This document shows positions 27,764 through 36,243 of a stretch of 64,000 bases of DNA, one piece after another. The notes beneath the pieces were generated by a model, which was not told where the DNA came from, ran no database searches, and saw nothing but the letters and a program-made list of their open reading frames with translations. Each line of letters opens with the position of its first letter. Position 1 is the stretch's first letter. A program made the position numbers and the translations under genes. This DNA comes from DATFFO01 sp963772815 (GTDB lineage: Bacteria > Actinomycetota > Acidimicrobiia > Spongiisociales > ZC4RG35), in assembly GCA_963772815.1 (NCBI GenBank), contig CAVYYV010000003.1, positions 1-64,000 of the forward strand, read 5' to 3'.

Positions 27764-28612
27764 ATGACAGACCCAATCGAACAGCTGAGGAGCTTCGGAG
27801 AAGACTTACGCGACTCCGTCCCCTCGGGCCGCAGCCACGTCGTTGCCGCCCGGGCGATCGGACGCGCCCGGATGCCGAGTCGTCACCGCTCGTGGGTGGT
27901 GGCGGCAGCCACGTTGGGCATGTTCGTCATCGCCAACGTGGCGGCAGCAGCCGTCACCGACTCATCGGCCCCCGGAGACGCCTTCTACGGCGTCGATCGC
28001 GCCTACGAATGGGTCTCGGACACGTTGGGCCTGACCCACGACCACTCCTTCGAACGGCTCAACGAGGCCGAGATTCTTCTCGACCGGTCCGACCCAAACG
28101 GCGCCCTGGACCTGGTTGCCGCCGAGACCAACGACGAAACGGTGGCCATGGTCGCCCAGAATCTCCAATCGTCCGCTCTAGGCGACGAGGACCTCGAGAC
28201 GATGGTCATGGCACTGGTCACCGATGCCAAGAAGATACGCGAGGCGGCTCGTGCGGGAGACAAGCAGGCCAAGGAGGAGGCCAAGGCATTGCTCATGACC
28301 CTGATCGTCAACGTGCCTACCCCCAACCAGGGCCAGACACCTCCCGGTCAGCAGCCCGGCTTCAACCCCGGCCAGGGCAACCCGGGCACGAACAACGGCA
28401 ACCAGGGCAACCCCGGCACCAACCAGGGCAACCAGGGCAACCCGGGCACGAACAATGGCAACCAGGGCAACCCGGGCAACCCCGGCACCAACCAAGGCAA
28501 CCCGGGCAACCCCGGCACCAACCAAGGCAACCAGGGCAACCCCGGCACCAACCAAGGCAACCCGGGCAACCCCGGCACCAACCAGGGCAACCACGGAAAG
28601 CCGGGGGGCTGA
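27764..28612 (+). CDS. DUF5667-like membrane protein with Asn/Gly/Pro/Gln repeat tail
   Basis: This 282-residue protein has an N-terminal cytoplasmic segment of about 45 residues, one membrane helix (WVVAAATLGMFVIANVAAAA), then the DUF5667-like motif DSSAPGDAFYGVDRAYEWV and a helical domain (about 80-180). From about residue 190 to the end it is a low-complexity tail built from units such as GNPGTNQ and GNQ. ATG 27764 gives a natural start. It lies 30 nt before an ECF-type sigma factor gene, and DUF5667 proteins often partner such sigma factors, so an anti-sigma role is possible but unproven. Confidence 0.7.
   Translation: MTDPIEQLRSFGEDLRDSVPSGRSHVVAARAIGRARMPSRHRSWVVAAATLGMFVIANVAAAAVTDSSAPGDAFYGVDRAYEWVSDTLGLTHDHSFERLNEAEILLDRSDPNGALDLVAAETNDETVAMVAQNLQSSALGDEDLETMVMALVTDAKKIREAARAGDKQAKEEAKALLMTLIVNVPTPNQGQTPPGQQPGFNPGQGNPGTNNGNQGNPGTNQGNQGNPGTNNGNQGNPGNPGTNQGNPGNPGTNQGNQGNPGTNQGNPGNPGTNQGNHGKPGG
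28371..28600 (+). repeat. Tandem repeat encoding a Gly/Asn/Pro/Gln tail
   Basis: Short in-frame units based on GGCAACCCGGGCAC.AACAACGGC and GGCAACCAGGGC recur about ten times without interruption to the end of the DUF5667-like gene. Units are near-identical at DNA level, so length variation between strains by slippage or recombination is likely. Confidence 0.85.
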
Positions 28613-28630
28613 CACCCACCCCCATCGCCG

Positions 28631-28642
28631 TATCCTGACCGC
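28631..28642 (+). promoter_or_regulatory. -10 box of a leaderless sigma-factor transcript
   Basis: TATCCT (28631-28636) is followed by exactly 6 nt and then GTG 28643. CTGACA at 28609-28614 is a possible -35. This supports the GTG start and gives the sigma-factor gene a promoter inside the 30-nt gap. Confidence 0.5.
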
Positions 28643-29209
28643 GTGCCAGACCCGAAAACCCCGCGGGCCGGCGGTGACTGGCCGCCCACCATCGAGGACG
28701 TGATCGCCGCCCGCAGCGGCGACGTCAAGGCGATGGGGGCCGTGCTCGGAGCGGGCTATCCCCGCTTGGTGGCCTTCTATATGGGCGTGGGCATGCCGAC
28801 CGAGTTGGTGGGCGAGCTCACCTCGGATGCGATGGAGGGGATGGTCCGCAACTTCCCGAAACTGCGGGATCCGGCCGCCTTCGAGGGCTGGTTCTGGGCC
28901 ATAGCCCGCAACCGGATGCGAACCGGTCTGCGGCGATTCCGCTCTCGCCGAGTTCCGGAGGAGCCTTTCGTCTCCCCGTCCACACCGGAAGAGAAGGCCA
29001 TGCTCAGTGAAGAGCACGCCCATATCCGGGCAGCCATGGAGGAGCTGTCGGTGCGGGATCGAGAGCTTCTCTGGATGAGGGAGGTCGAGGGACTCGACTA
29101 TGAGGAGATCGGATCCAAGCTGGGCGCCACCGTGGGTACCGTCCGCGTCGCCTGCCACCGGGCACGGAAGAGGCTTGAAGAGGCCTTCAGGAAGTTGGAA
29201 GGCGAGTGA
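28643..29209 (+). CDS. ECF-type RNA polymerase sigma factor
   Basis: This 188-residue protein has sigma region 2 (AGYPRLVAFYMGVGMP...EGMVRNFPKLRDPAAFEGWFWAIARNRMRTG) and region 4 with a helix-turn-helix (LSVRDRELLWMREVEGLDYEEIGSKLGATVGTVRVACHRARKRLEEAF). It directs RNA polymerase to specific promoters. The upstream DUF5667-like membrane protein is the best candidate for its regulator. The downstream RNA methyltransferase starts 8 nt after it. Confidence 0.88.
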   Translation: MPDPKTPRAGGDWPPTIEDVIAARSGDVKAMGAVLGAGYPRLVAFYMGVGMPTELVGELTSDAMEGMVRNFPKLRDPAAFEGWFWAIARNRMRTGLRRFRSRRVPEEPFVSPSTPEEKAMLSEEHAHIRAAMEELSVRDRELLWMREVEGLDYEEIGSKLGATVGTVRVACHRARKRLEEAFRKLEGE

Positions 29210-29216
29210 TGCGCCG

Positions 29217-29984
29217 GTGATCACCTCGACATCCAACCCCGTGGTGAAGCAGTTGATCCGGTTGCGAAAAAGGCGCCACAGGGATGTCGAGCACCTGTTC
29301 GTGATCGATGGCCGCCGTCCCGTGGAGATAGCCGTGCGATCCGGAGCTCCGATACTCCGTCAGATCATCTGCCGGGAACTGGGTGGTGAGCCCATAGTCG
29401 GTGACATTCCGGTCACTGAGATGACATCGGCGCCATTCCAGAAGGCTTCGATTCGTCAGAAGCCTGACGGAGTGATGGCACTGGCCCGACACATCGACAC
29501 CAGTCTGTCCTCGATCGAAGTGGGAGATGATCCGCTGATACTGATGGTCGAGTCCCTCGAGAAGCCGGGCAACCTGGGTGCGATGCTCCGTACGGCCGAC
29601 GCGGTCGGCGTCGATGCGGCCATCGTCGCCGACCCCACAACGGACGTGCACAACCCCAATGTGGTGAGGGCGAGTCAGGGGTCGGTGTTCACGGTCCCTC
29701 TGGCAGTGGCGACAACCGAGTCGGCCATCGCCTGGCTCGAGGCCCGATCCATCGCTCTCGTGGTAGCCAGCCCGGACGCCGCCACAGCCCTATGGGAGCA
29801 GTCCCTGGCCGGGCCGGTCGCGGTGGCCGTGGGAGCGGAGGCGACGGGGATCACTCAGAGTCTGCGTCGTGCGGCCCACGCCCTCGTATCGATCCCGATG
29901 GTTGGTCAGGTCGACAGCCTCAATGCGTCCGTGGCCGCCGCCGTGATGCTGTTCGAAGCGCTGCGACAGCGCCGTCAGCCCTGA
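29217..29984 (+). CDS. TrmH/SpoU-family RNA 2'-O-methyltransferase
   Basis: This 255-residue enzyme has an N-terminal RNA-binding substrate domain (TSTSNPVVKQLIRLRKRRHRD, HLFVIDGRRPVEIAV). The C-terminal SPOUT knot includes the three SpoU motifs: EKPGNLGAMLRTADAVGVDA, NPNVVRASQGSVFTVPL and VSIPMVGQVDSLNASVAAAV. It methylates a ribose in rRNA or tRNA. Which one cannot be told. GTG 29217 is chosen because it starts the conserved ITS.SNP.VK motif. The stop overlaps the convergent zinc-ribbon gene by 10 nt. Confidence 0.9.
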   Translation: MITSTSNPVVKQLIRLRKRRHRDVEHLFVIDGRRPVEIAVRSGAPILRQIICRELGGEPIVGDIPVTEMTSAPFQKASIRQKPDGVMALARHIDTSLSSIEVGDDPLILMVESLEKPGNLGAMLRTADAVGVDAAIVADPTTDVHNPNVVRASQGSVFTVPLAVATTESAIAWLEARSIALVVASPDAATALWEQSLAGPVAVAVGAEATGITQSLRRAAHALVSIPMVGQVDSLNASVAAAVMLFEALRQRRQP

Positions 29985-30193
29985 ACGACCTCTATGGCGT
30001 CGCTGCGATCGCACCAGCGGCAGGTGACCGACTCGACCGACCGTTCCAGGACAGCCTCTTCGTCGACCGACATGTCACCGCCCAACGTGTAGTGCTGGAA
30101 CCGCCGACGACGCAGGTTTTCGACCACATCGAACCGAGTCCGATTTCCGCAAGCAGTGCACACGTATCGCTCGACGCCCACTTCGACTGACAT
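29975..30193 (-). CDS. Small zinc-ribbon protein
   Basis: This 72-residue protein has two CxxC knuckles, CTACGNRTRFDVVEN and VTCRWCDRSDAIEVVQ, that can bind one zinc. Between them are RRRRFQHYTLGG and an acidic stretch. I do not recognise a named family. Similar short zinc ribbons in actinobacteria are uncharacterised. ATG 30193 is preferred over an upstream GTG because the added residues are Arg-rich and non-conserved in character. Confidence 0.6.
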   Translation of the reverse strand: MSVEVGVERYVCTACGNRTRFDVVENLRRRRFQHYTLGGDMSVDEEAVLERSVESVTCRWCDRSDAIEVVQG

Positions 30194-30259
30194 CGGCGGA
30201 AGGCTAACGGCCGACGAGACCAGTCGGATCAGCCCCCGGGCCCGGCGTCTCCGGGAATA

Positions 30260-30288
30260 TTGCATCGAACATACGTTCGATCTAGGGT
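30260..30288 (+). promoter_or_regulatory. SOS (LexA) box inside a promoter
   Basis: TTGCAT (-35, 30260-30265) and TAGGGT (-10, 30283-30288) are 17 nt apart. The spacer begins with the perfect actinobacterial/Bacillus SOS box CGAACATACGTTCG (30266-30279). A bound LexA would cover the promoter completely. ATG 30295 starts 6 nt after the -10 box, so the transcript is leaderless. Confidence 0.85.
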
Positions 30289-30294
30289 TGCGCC

Positions 30295-31917
30295 ATGACC
30301 GCGCGTCAGGCGAGCTTCGACGACCTCGGCACGCCCCTCTCGGGGGTGACCTTCTGTGTACTCGACCTGGAAACTACGGGTGGTTCGGCGGCCCAATGCG
30401 AAATCACGGAGATAGGCGCCGCCCGATACCGCTTCGGGGAGGAGATCGGTTCCTTCCAGACCCTGGTCAATCCAGGCGCTCCCATCCCGCCTCTCATCAC
30501 CATCCTGACCGGGATCACTCAGGCCATGGTGCTCGAGGCACCCTCTATAGAGGCCGCTCTTCCCGCTCTCCTCGAATTCATTGGCGATGCCGTGGTGGTA
30601 GGCCACAACCTGCGCTTCGATCTGTCCTTCATTGGAGCCGCGGTGCGCAGGCTCGGCTATCGACCTCTCGAGAACCGCACTCTCGACACCGTGGCCCTGG
30701 CCAGACGACTGGTCCGGGCCGAGGTGCGCAACCTGAAGCTGGCAACTCTCGCTGCCCATTTCCGCTCCCCCGTCACCCCGACACATCGCGCCCTCGACGA
30801 TGCGAGGGCGACCGCCCACGTCCTGTGGGGCCTCCTCGAGAGGGCCGGCTCCCTGGGAGTCACCGCCCTGGACGACCTCCTCACCCTGCCCACCGCCCGG
30901 GGCTCGGCTCATTACCGCAAGATTGCCCTCGCCGATGGACTTCCCCGCCGCCCCGGCGTGTACATGTTCAAGGACCGCAACGGGAATGTGTTCTACGTCG
31001 GCAAGGCCAACAACCTTCGCTCCAGGGTGCGCTCGTACTTCTACGGGGACAAGCGGAAGTCGGTCACGAACATGCTGCGGGAGCTGGCCGAGGTGGACTA
31101 CCGGGTCTGTCAGAGTGCCATCGAGGCTGAGGTGACCGAGCTGCGATTGATCCACGCCTGGCGGCCCCGACACAACCGCCGATCACGACCTCCCAAGGCA
31201 TCCCATTTCGTCAGACTGACTGATGAGGAGTTCCCTCGTTTGTCTCTGGTGCGCAAGGTCAGGGACGATGCGGCGACCTACCTGGGCCCTTTCCGATCGC
31301 GTCGCGGGGCGGAGACGGTCATGGCGGCGATCTGGGATGCCGTGCCGATACGCCGATGCACACATCGGCCCGGAAGCAGGGAAACGACTTGCGCCGCCGC
31401 CCAAATGGGTGTGGCGCTGTGCCCCTGTGACGGAACCCTGACCGCGGCCGAGTACGCACCTGTGGTTGATCGCCTGCGCCGGGGGCTGACTCAGGAGCCT
31501 GAGCTGATCCTGGAGCCCTTGGCCGTCCGGGTCGGGCGTTTGGCCGAGGATCAGCGTTACGAGGAGGCGGCCACCGCCCGGGACCGCCATGGTGCGCTGG
31601 CTCGGGCACTCGAGAGACGCCGGGCATGGCAGGCCATGCAGGAGGCCGGAATGTTCGAAGTGGAAGCCGGCGATGGCGACCGCGCCGTCGTCGATCGAGG
31701 GCGCCTGGTCCACGCCTGGGCCGCCGGGGCTCATCCGCCCCTGATCCCGGCCGTTCAGTCACCACCCGGCTTCCAGGTGCCCGAGAGCGTCATGGCAGCC
31801 GAGGAGGCTCATCTGCTCTGGAAATGGCTCACCGGCGACGGCGCCCGCCTGGCCGCATCCCAGGGACCCCTCGCCCTCCCCGCCCAGGCGATTCCCACGC
31901 TGGCCTCCCTGGGCTGA
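30295..31917 (+). CDS. DnaQ-like exonuclease fused to UvrC-type GIY-YIG nuclease
   Basis: This 540-residue DNA-repair nuclease has two catalytic parts. Residues about 15-180 are a DEDDh 3'-5' exonuclease (VLDLETTGGSAAQCEITEIG, VVGHNLRFDLSFI, HRALDDARATAHVL). Residues about 215-300 are a GIY-YIG endonuclease like UvrC/Cho (PGVYMFKDRNGNVFYVGKANNLRSRVRSYF). The remainder matches the middle of UvrC, including a UVR-like segment (AEDQRYEEAATARDRHGAL). It lacks the UvrC C-terminal RNase H/HhH part. The architecture occurs in mycobacteria and relatives as an SOS-induced enzyme. The perfect SOS box in its promoter agrees. Confidence 0.92.
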   Translation: MTARQASFDDLGTPLSGVTFCVLDLETTGGSAAQCEITEIGAARYRFGEEIGSFQTLVNPGAPIPPLITILTGITQAMVLEAPSIEAALPALLEFIGDAVVVGHNLRFDLSFIGAAVRRLGYRPLENRTLDTVALARRLVRAEVRNLKLATLAAHFRSPVTPTHRALDDARATAHVLWGLLERAGSLGVTALDDLLTLPTARGSAHYRKIALADGLPRRPGVYMFKDRNGNVFYVGKANNLRSRVRSYFYGDKRKSVTNMLRELAEVDYRVCQSAIEAEVTELRLIHAWRPRHNRRSRPPKASHFVRLTDEEFPRLSLVRKVRDDAATYLGPFRSRRGAETVMAAIWDAVPIRRCTHRPGSRETTCAAAQMGVALCPCDGTLTAAEYAPVVDRLRRGLTQEPELILEPLAVRVGRLAEDQRYEEAATARDRHGALARALERRRAWQAMQEAGMFEVEAGDGDRAVVDRGRLVHAWAAGAHPPLIPAVQSPPGFQVPESVMAAEEAHLLWKWLTGDGARLAASQGPLALPAQAIPTLASLG

Positions 31918-31960
31918 CCTCGATCGTCCCAACTCTCCGAGACACCCACCGTGCGCGTTC

Positions 31961-31972
31961 TACCCTTGCCCG
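31961..31972 (+). promoter_or_regulatory. -10 box of a leaderless AAA-ATPase transcript
   Basis: TACCCT (31961-31966) is followed by 6 nt and ATG 31973, which fixes the start of the Cdc48-like gene and predicts a leaderless mRNA. Confidence 0.55.
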
Positions 31973-34006
31973 ATGCGCTTCATCGTTCGTGCCGGGACCG
32001 ACCCGGTGGCCCGCGCCGACGCCACCATGCTGAAGACCCTGGGCCTGCCCTATGGGGGAATGGCCAAGATCGGGCCGACCCATGCCCTCATACAGGGGGG
32101 CTCGATGGGTGAGCCCACGGCCATCAGCCTCGGCCCGAGGACCCAGGCCAACGCCGGGGTCCAGCCGGGCGACTCGGTGGAGGTGTCACGCGCGGTCCTC
32201 GGCCCGGCCGCCCTGGTGGTTCTAGACGTGGACGAGATGCCAACCCGGGCGATGACGCTGGCGGACGGACGGCAGGGGTGGCCGGTCTCGGTGGGCGACC
32301 TGGTAGACCTCCCAGACGGGTCGGCCGTGGCGGTCGTGGCGGTCCGGCCCGGCGACGCAGGCACGATCGGACCTGCAACCCGCTTCGCCGGGAAATCCGA
32401 TCCGGTGCCGGTCGATATCGAAGAGGATCCGCAATCGCCGGCCGCGTCGGCCACCCCCGAGACGGGACAGGGAGATCCCGGCGACCCTCGCCCGGAAGCC
32501 GGCCCGGCGGCACCGACAGAGGATCAGGCTCTGCTGGCTGGACTGGAGGTGCAGCGGGACCTCCTCACAGGCTGGCTGACGCTTCTCACTTCCCCGGCGG
32601 ACCTCCCCACCGTCTGGGGGCTGCCGCACGTGGCAGGGGTGTGGATCGAGGCCCCACCCGGCTGCGGACGCACCGAGCTGGTTCGGGCATCCGCCGGCGA
32701 CGTGCCCGTGCGGGTTGAGGATGTCTCGCTCGAGAAGGTGTTCAAGCCCGACAGGCTGTTGGATGTGCTGCAGGGCGCCCTGGCCAAGGCAGGTGAACGG
32801 GCGGTGCTGTTCATCGATCGAGTGGAGCTCCTGACCGGTGAGGACGCACTGTCCAACTTCCGGACCCAATTCGGAGCAGTATTCCGGTGGTTCCTCGACT
32901 CTGCGGCCGAACGCGGCGGACTGGCAGTCGTGATGGGCACCAGTTCGCTTTCCTCCATCGACCCGGGTCTGGCGAAGAACCCTCTCCTGCCTCGCTCGCT
33001 ATCGATTCCCCCACCCGATCTGCGCCGGCGCAAGCTTCTCTTCCAGGCGGCTCTGGCCGGAGTGCCCACCACGGAGATGGATCACGACACCCTCGCTGCC
33101 CGCTCCGCCGGGTTTTCCGGAACCGACATCGTCGCGGCGGTCCTTCATGCATCTGCCTATCTGGCGCGACACGGCGGCACCCTGGACACCGAAGAGGTGG
33201 TCACGGCGATCCGGGAGACGACCCCTTCGTTGGGCTCGGCCTCGATGGGCGACATCCCCGCCTACGGCTTCGAACGTGTGGCCGACCTGACCGAGGTCAA
33301 ACAGAGGCTGACGGAGGCTGTGATCTGGCCCATCACCGACCCGACCAGGTTCCACACCCTGGGCATCGAGCCTCCCCGCGGGATACTTCTGTTCGGGCCA
33401 CCCGGAACAGGCAAGACCTTCGTCGTTCGCGCTGTCGCCCATGAAGCCGGAGCGGCCTTCTTCCCGATCAAGGGCGCCGAATTGCTGGACAAGTACGTCG
33501 GAGAGTCGGAACGGGGAGTGAGGGACGTGTTCGCCCGGGCGCGATTGGCCTCCCCTTCGATCATCTTCTTCGACGAACTGGATGCCCTGGCGCCCGTCCG
33601 AGGCAGATCCACGACCAGCGTCACGGATTCGGTGGTGGCCGCCATGCTCACCGAACTGGACGGGGTGAGCGAACGAGGAGATGTGGCAGTGATCGGAGCG
33701 ACCAACCGGGTCGATCTGATCGATCCTGCCCTCCTGCGCAGCGGCCGGTTCGAGACCCACATCGAGTTGGGCCTGCCCAACGAGGAAGCTCGGCGAGCAC
33801 TGCTCGACATCAGCGACGTGCCCTTCGCCCCGGACGTTGACCCGGACCGTCTGGCCGGGCTGTGCGAGGGCCTGTCCTTCGCCGACATGACCGGCCTGTT
33901 GCGCGAGGCGGCTCTCACCGCCCTTCGTCGCGACGTGAGAGCCCACGCCGTCGCCTGGGATGACCTTCTGACCGCCAGGCGTAGATTCGGCCCGGTGACC
34001 GGCTGA
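31973..34006 (+). CDS. Cdc48/p97-like AAA ATPase with degenerate first ATPase domain
   Basis: This 677-residue protein starts with a Cdc48-N-like barrel (about 1-150: SMGEPTAISLGPRTQANAGV, QPGDSVEV), then a Pro/Glu/Gly linker and two AAA domains. D1 (about 185-400) has APPGCGRTEL in place of Walker A GxxGxGKT and AVLFIDRVELL in place of Walker B DE, so it probably cannot hydrolyse ATP. D2 (about 430-677) is intact: GPPGTGKT (about 475-482), IIFFDELDAL (about 530-539) and LLRSGRFE. Actinobacterial Cdc48-like proteins (Cpa) are reported proteasome partners. Here it may unfold proteins upstream of proteolysis, which is inference. Confidence 0.9.
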   Translation: MRFIVRAGTDPVARADATMLKTLGLPYGGMAKIGPTHALIQGGSMGEPTAISLGPRTQANAGVQPGDSVEVSRAVLGPAALVVLDVDEMPTRAMTLADGRQGWPVSVGDLVDLPDGSAVAVVAVRPGDAGTIGPATRFAGKSDPVPVDIEEDPQSPAASATPETGQGDPGDPRPEAGPAAPTEDQALLAGLEVQRDLLTGWLTLLTSPADLPTVWGLPHVAGVWIEAPPGCGRTELVRASAGDVPVRVEDVSLEKVFKPDRLLDVLQGALAKAGERAVLFIDRVELLTGEDALSNFRTQFGAVFRWFLDSAAERGGLAVVMGTSSLSSIDPGLAKNPLLPRSLSIPPPDLRRRKLLFQAALAGVPTTEMDHDTLAARSAGFSGTDIVAAVLHASAYLARHGGTLDTEEVVTAIRETTPSLGSASMGDIPAYGFERVADLTEVKQRLTEAVIWPITDPTRFHTLGIEPPRGILLFGPPGTGKTFVVRAVAHEAGAAFFPIKGAELLDKYVGESERGVRDVFARARLASPSIIFFDELDALAPVRGRSTTSVTDSVVAAMLTELDGVSERGDVAVIGATNRVDLIDPALLRSGRFETHIELGLPNEEARRALLDISDVPFAPDVDPDRLAGLCEGLSFADMTGLLREAALTALRRDVRAHAVAWDDLLTARRRFGPVTG

Positions 34007-34012
34007 GCCGGA

Positions 34013-34744
34013 TCAGCTCGATGACCGCTGCTGGCGTGAACGGAACGGAGCGCTCACCATGTTGCCCAGGGAACCGAAAATGGCGTTCTTGCGAACGTTC
34101 CCGGCATTCCGCCACAAGCGACGGCCGTCCACCTTGACCAGCCGCGTCTCCGGAGCTGCCTCGACTCCGAAATAGCGCGCCAGCTGGCGGAGGGTGTGTT
34201 GCCACATGCGGTCTTCACTTCGGCCAACACCCAGGATGAAGGCCATATCCCACAACGGATCACTGGGACGGACCATGAGCTGGACCTGGGCCACCGTGTC
34301 GGGCTCCTCCTGCGCCGAGAAGGTGATCCAGCCGGCGAACGGGTGCCCTTCCGGGGTCATGAATGCAAACGACGTCTCGTCGGTGTACAGGACCAGTACA
34401 CCGGTCGAAAGCATCTGCATCGACTTGATGTTGCCCACCTCACCCGGCTTGATGCCGGCCAGGGGCGCATTGAACCGGGCCATGGAGGGCCAGAAGGAGC
34501 CGTAGTTGGCCTTCCATTCGGCGATCAAGGTGTCAGGCTTCACACCCGGTATGGACACGCGGTAAGTCTTTTGCCAGAGAGGCCCGAAACCTTGCTGGGG
34601 ACCGGTCAGACGCCGACCCCCCATGTTGACTCCGGTGTCCTTGCCCAGTCTCTCGATGAAGGGCGCCCATCCTTCGGCATCGCGTGGTGTTGTCATGGCT
34701 CCTCCGAACTTGTTGACGACCCGATTCAACGACCCGAGCGTCAC
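34013..34744 (-). CDS. Hypothetical protein
   Basis: This 243-residue soluble protein has no signal or membrane helix. Noticeable segments are PGVKPDTLIAEWKANYGSFW, GEVGNIKSMQMLSTGVLVLY, FMTPEGHPFAGWITFSAQEE and LRQLARYFGVEAAPETRLVKVDGRRLW. It may be a beta-rich lipid- or polyketide-cyclase-like (SRPBCC) fold but I cannot confirm this. GTG 34744 overlaps the stop of the broken 7TM gene. ATG 34696 follows a strong GGAGGAG and is an equally good start. It is convergent with the AAA ATPase, 6 nt apart. Confidence 0.65.
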   Translation of the reverse strand: MTLGSLNRVVNKFGGAMTTPRDAEGWAPFIERLGKDTGVNMGGRRLTGPQQGFGPLWQKTYRVSIPGVKPDTLIAEWKANYGSFWPSMARFNAPLAGIKPGEVGNIKSMQMLSTGVLVLYTDETSFAFMTPEGHPFAGWITFSAQEEPDTVAQVQLMVRPSDPLWDMAFILGVGRSEDRMWQHTLRQLARYFGVEAAPETRLVKVDGRRLWRNAGNVRKNAIFGSLGNMVSAPFRSRQQRSSS

Positions 34745-35854
34745 GAGTTCGTTACGACGCCTACTTGAACGCTCGAGGCCCCGCGATCAGTCTGTTCAGA
34801 GACGGGCGCGGACCTGGTCCACACCGAGATGAGTGCCGGAACCAGGGCTCGGTCGACGACTCCGATCAGCTCATCGGTCACCTCAGCCATATCGGTGCGC
34901 CCGCTGAGGCGAGCACCGAAGCTTCCCACCTCGAACTCACGGTCGTAATGAGAGCGGTTGAAGCGCAGTCCACCGCGGCGACGAGGCGAGCTCGCAGAGG
35001 GTTGAACAGCGCTGCCGCCACCAGGGTCGAGCCCGCCACCACCAGATCGCTCGTCTCGCCCAGAATCGCCGCCAGGGCCAGCACCGACCCGGCGTAGACC
35101 GCGGCGATGGCGAGAGTGAGGAGGGTGTAGGCCAGCGTACGCGAGATGATGTGGTCGATCCGGCATAGCCGATAGCGGAGGACGGCGACTGCCACCGCCA
35201 CCGGAACCGCCATGAAACCGGCGAGAGCCGGTGTCCAGACCGCCCACAACAAAACTCCCGCGGAACGCGGGTCCGCGTCGGCGAGACCCATGGCCGAGGC
35301 GATCGGGAACCCGATCAGGACACCGGTCGAGGCCAGTCCGAGGGCAGCCACCAGCAACCGGGTCGATAGTGATGGTCGGGGCGAAGGCAACCAGCACGGC
35401 CACACACACACACACTGGCTAACAGGAAGACGCGAGCCCACAGGCCCGGACGGCCCGCAGGCATCCGCCCGGTCGGAAAGAGCACGGTGAGGGCGAAGAG
35501 CGTCGCTAAAGAGGCGTTCCAGCCCCAGGTGATGGGCCAGGCGACCAGTTCCTCGAACCACGGGGCTCGTCCGGCCAGAAGCTCTCCGGGGTTTCCCCTG
35601 ACCGAGAGTGTGGCTGCGACCATTTCGATCCCGATCAGCATCAGCAACCAGCCGATGGCGTTCTCGGGGCGCTTGACGACCAGAACGGCCCCGGTGACCA
35701 CATAGGGAAGCATGAAGCAGAGCGTGAAGGCGTCGCCCGCCAATGCCGTCACGGCCAACCCGGCGATCACGATCGACAATGCAGCCGGCCATCGCAGCGT
35801 CCGCCTCAGCGGGCGCCGTTCGCCCTCACCGGTGGACTGCGCCTTCGTTTTCAT
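34741..35854 (-). pseudogene. Frameshifted 7TM sensor-like membrane protein
   Basis: Starting at ATG 35854, one frame encodes a membrane protein related to the two intact neighbours at 38190 and 39359 (ENAIGWLLMLIGIEMV, TVLFPTGRMPAGRPGLWARV). The frame is lost at a (CA)7C dinucleotide run at 35401-35415. Sense continues in a second frame (VAVLVAFAPTITIDP), then a third (VAALGLASTGVLIGFPIASA ... RIDHIISRTLAYTLL ... AALFNPLRARLVAAVD). The second frame returns (FNRSHYDREFEVGSFGARLSG) to TGA 34741. Three frame changes make it non-functional as written. The dinucleotide run is a classical slippage site. Confidence 0.75.
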
Positions 35855-35882
35855 GGCAGGTGTCCGGGGTGGACCCGGGGGA

Positions 35883-36233
35883 TCAGGCCGATCCGGTGGC
35901 CGAGAGCTCGTCGGCGTGGATGTTGATGGCTTCGTCGAGCCGGGTGAGGGAGAAGATCTCGCGATAGTGATCACTGAGCCCGTAGGCGGCGAGGCGGTGA
36001 CCGTTGCGTTGGGCGCGGATGAGCACCGTGACCAGGAGGCCGATCCCACCGCTGTTCATGTAGTCGAGTCCCTCGAAGTTGAGGATGATCAGGTTCACCC
36101 CCGGCTGGTCGGCCTGGGTGTAGGCATCCATCAGCACGCCTTCACAAAAGGCCGTCATCTCACCCTTGATGTCGATGACCTTCACGCCTTCGCCGACATC
36201 TCGCACCGACATCGCTACCTGTGCCTGTGGCAT
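35883..36233 (-). CDS. STAS-domain anti-sigma factor antagonist (first)
   Basis: This 116-residue single-domain STAS protein of the SpoIIAA/RsbV type has the conserved phosphorylatable serine in LDYMNSGGIGLLV. Phosphorylation by an anti-sigma kinase switches partner binding. The closing GLSDHYREIFSLTRLDEAINIHADE is shared with its neighbour. It is separated by 10 nt from a second STAS gene and lies downstream of a PP2C phosphatase that could dephosphorylate it. No sigma factor is adjacent, so the controlled target is unknown. Confidence 0.9.
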   Translation of the reverse strand: MPQAQVAMSVRDVGEGVKVIDIKGEMTAFCEGVLMDAYTQADQPGVNLIILNFEGLDYMNSGGIGLLVTVLIRAQRNGHRLAAYGLSDHYREIFSLTRLDEAINIHADELSATGSA

Positions 36234-36243
36234 TCGCCCTCCT

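Noticed and set aside
28371..28600. CRISPR-like short repeats
   Set aside because: The units are contiguous, in frame and encode a low-complexity protein tail. There are no spacers.
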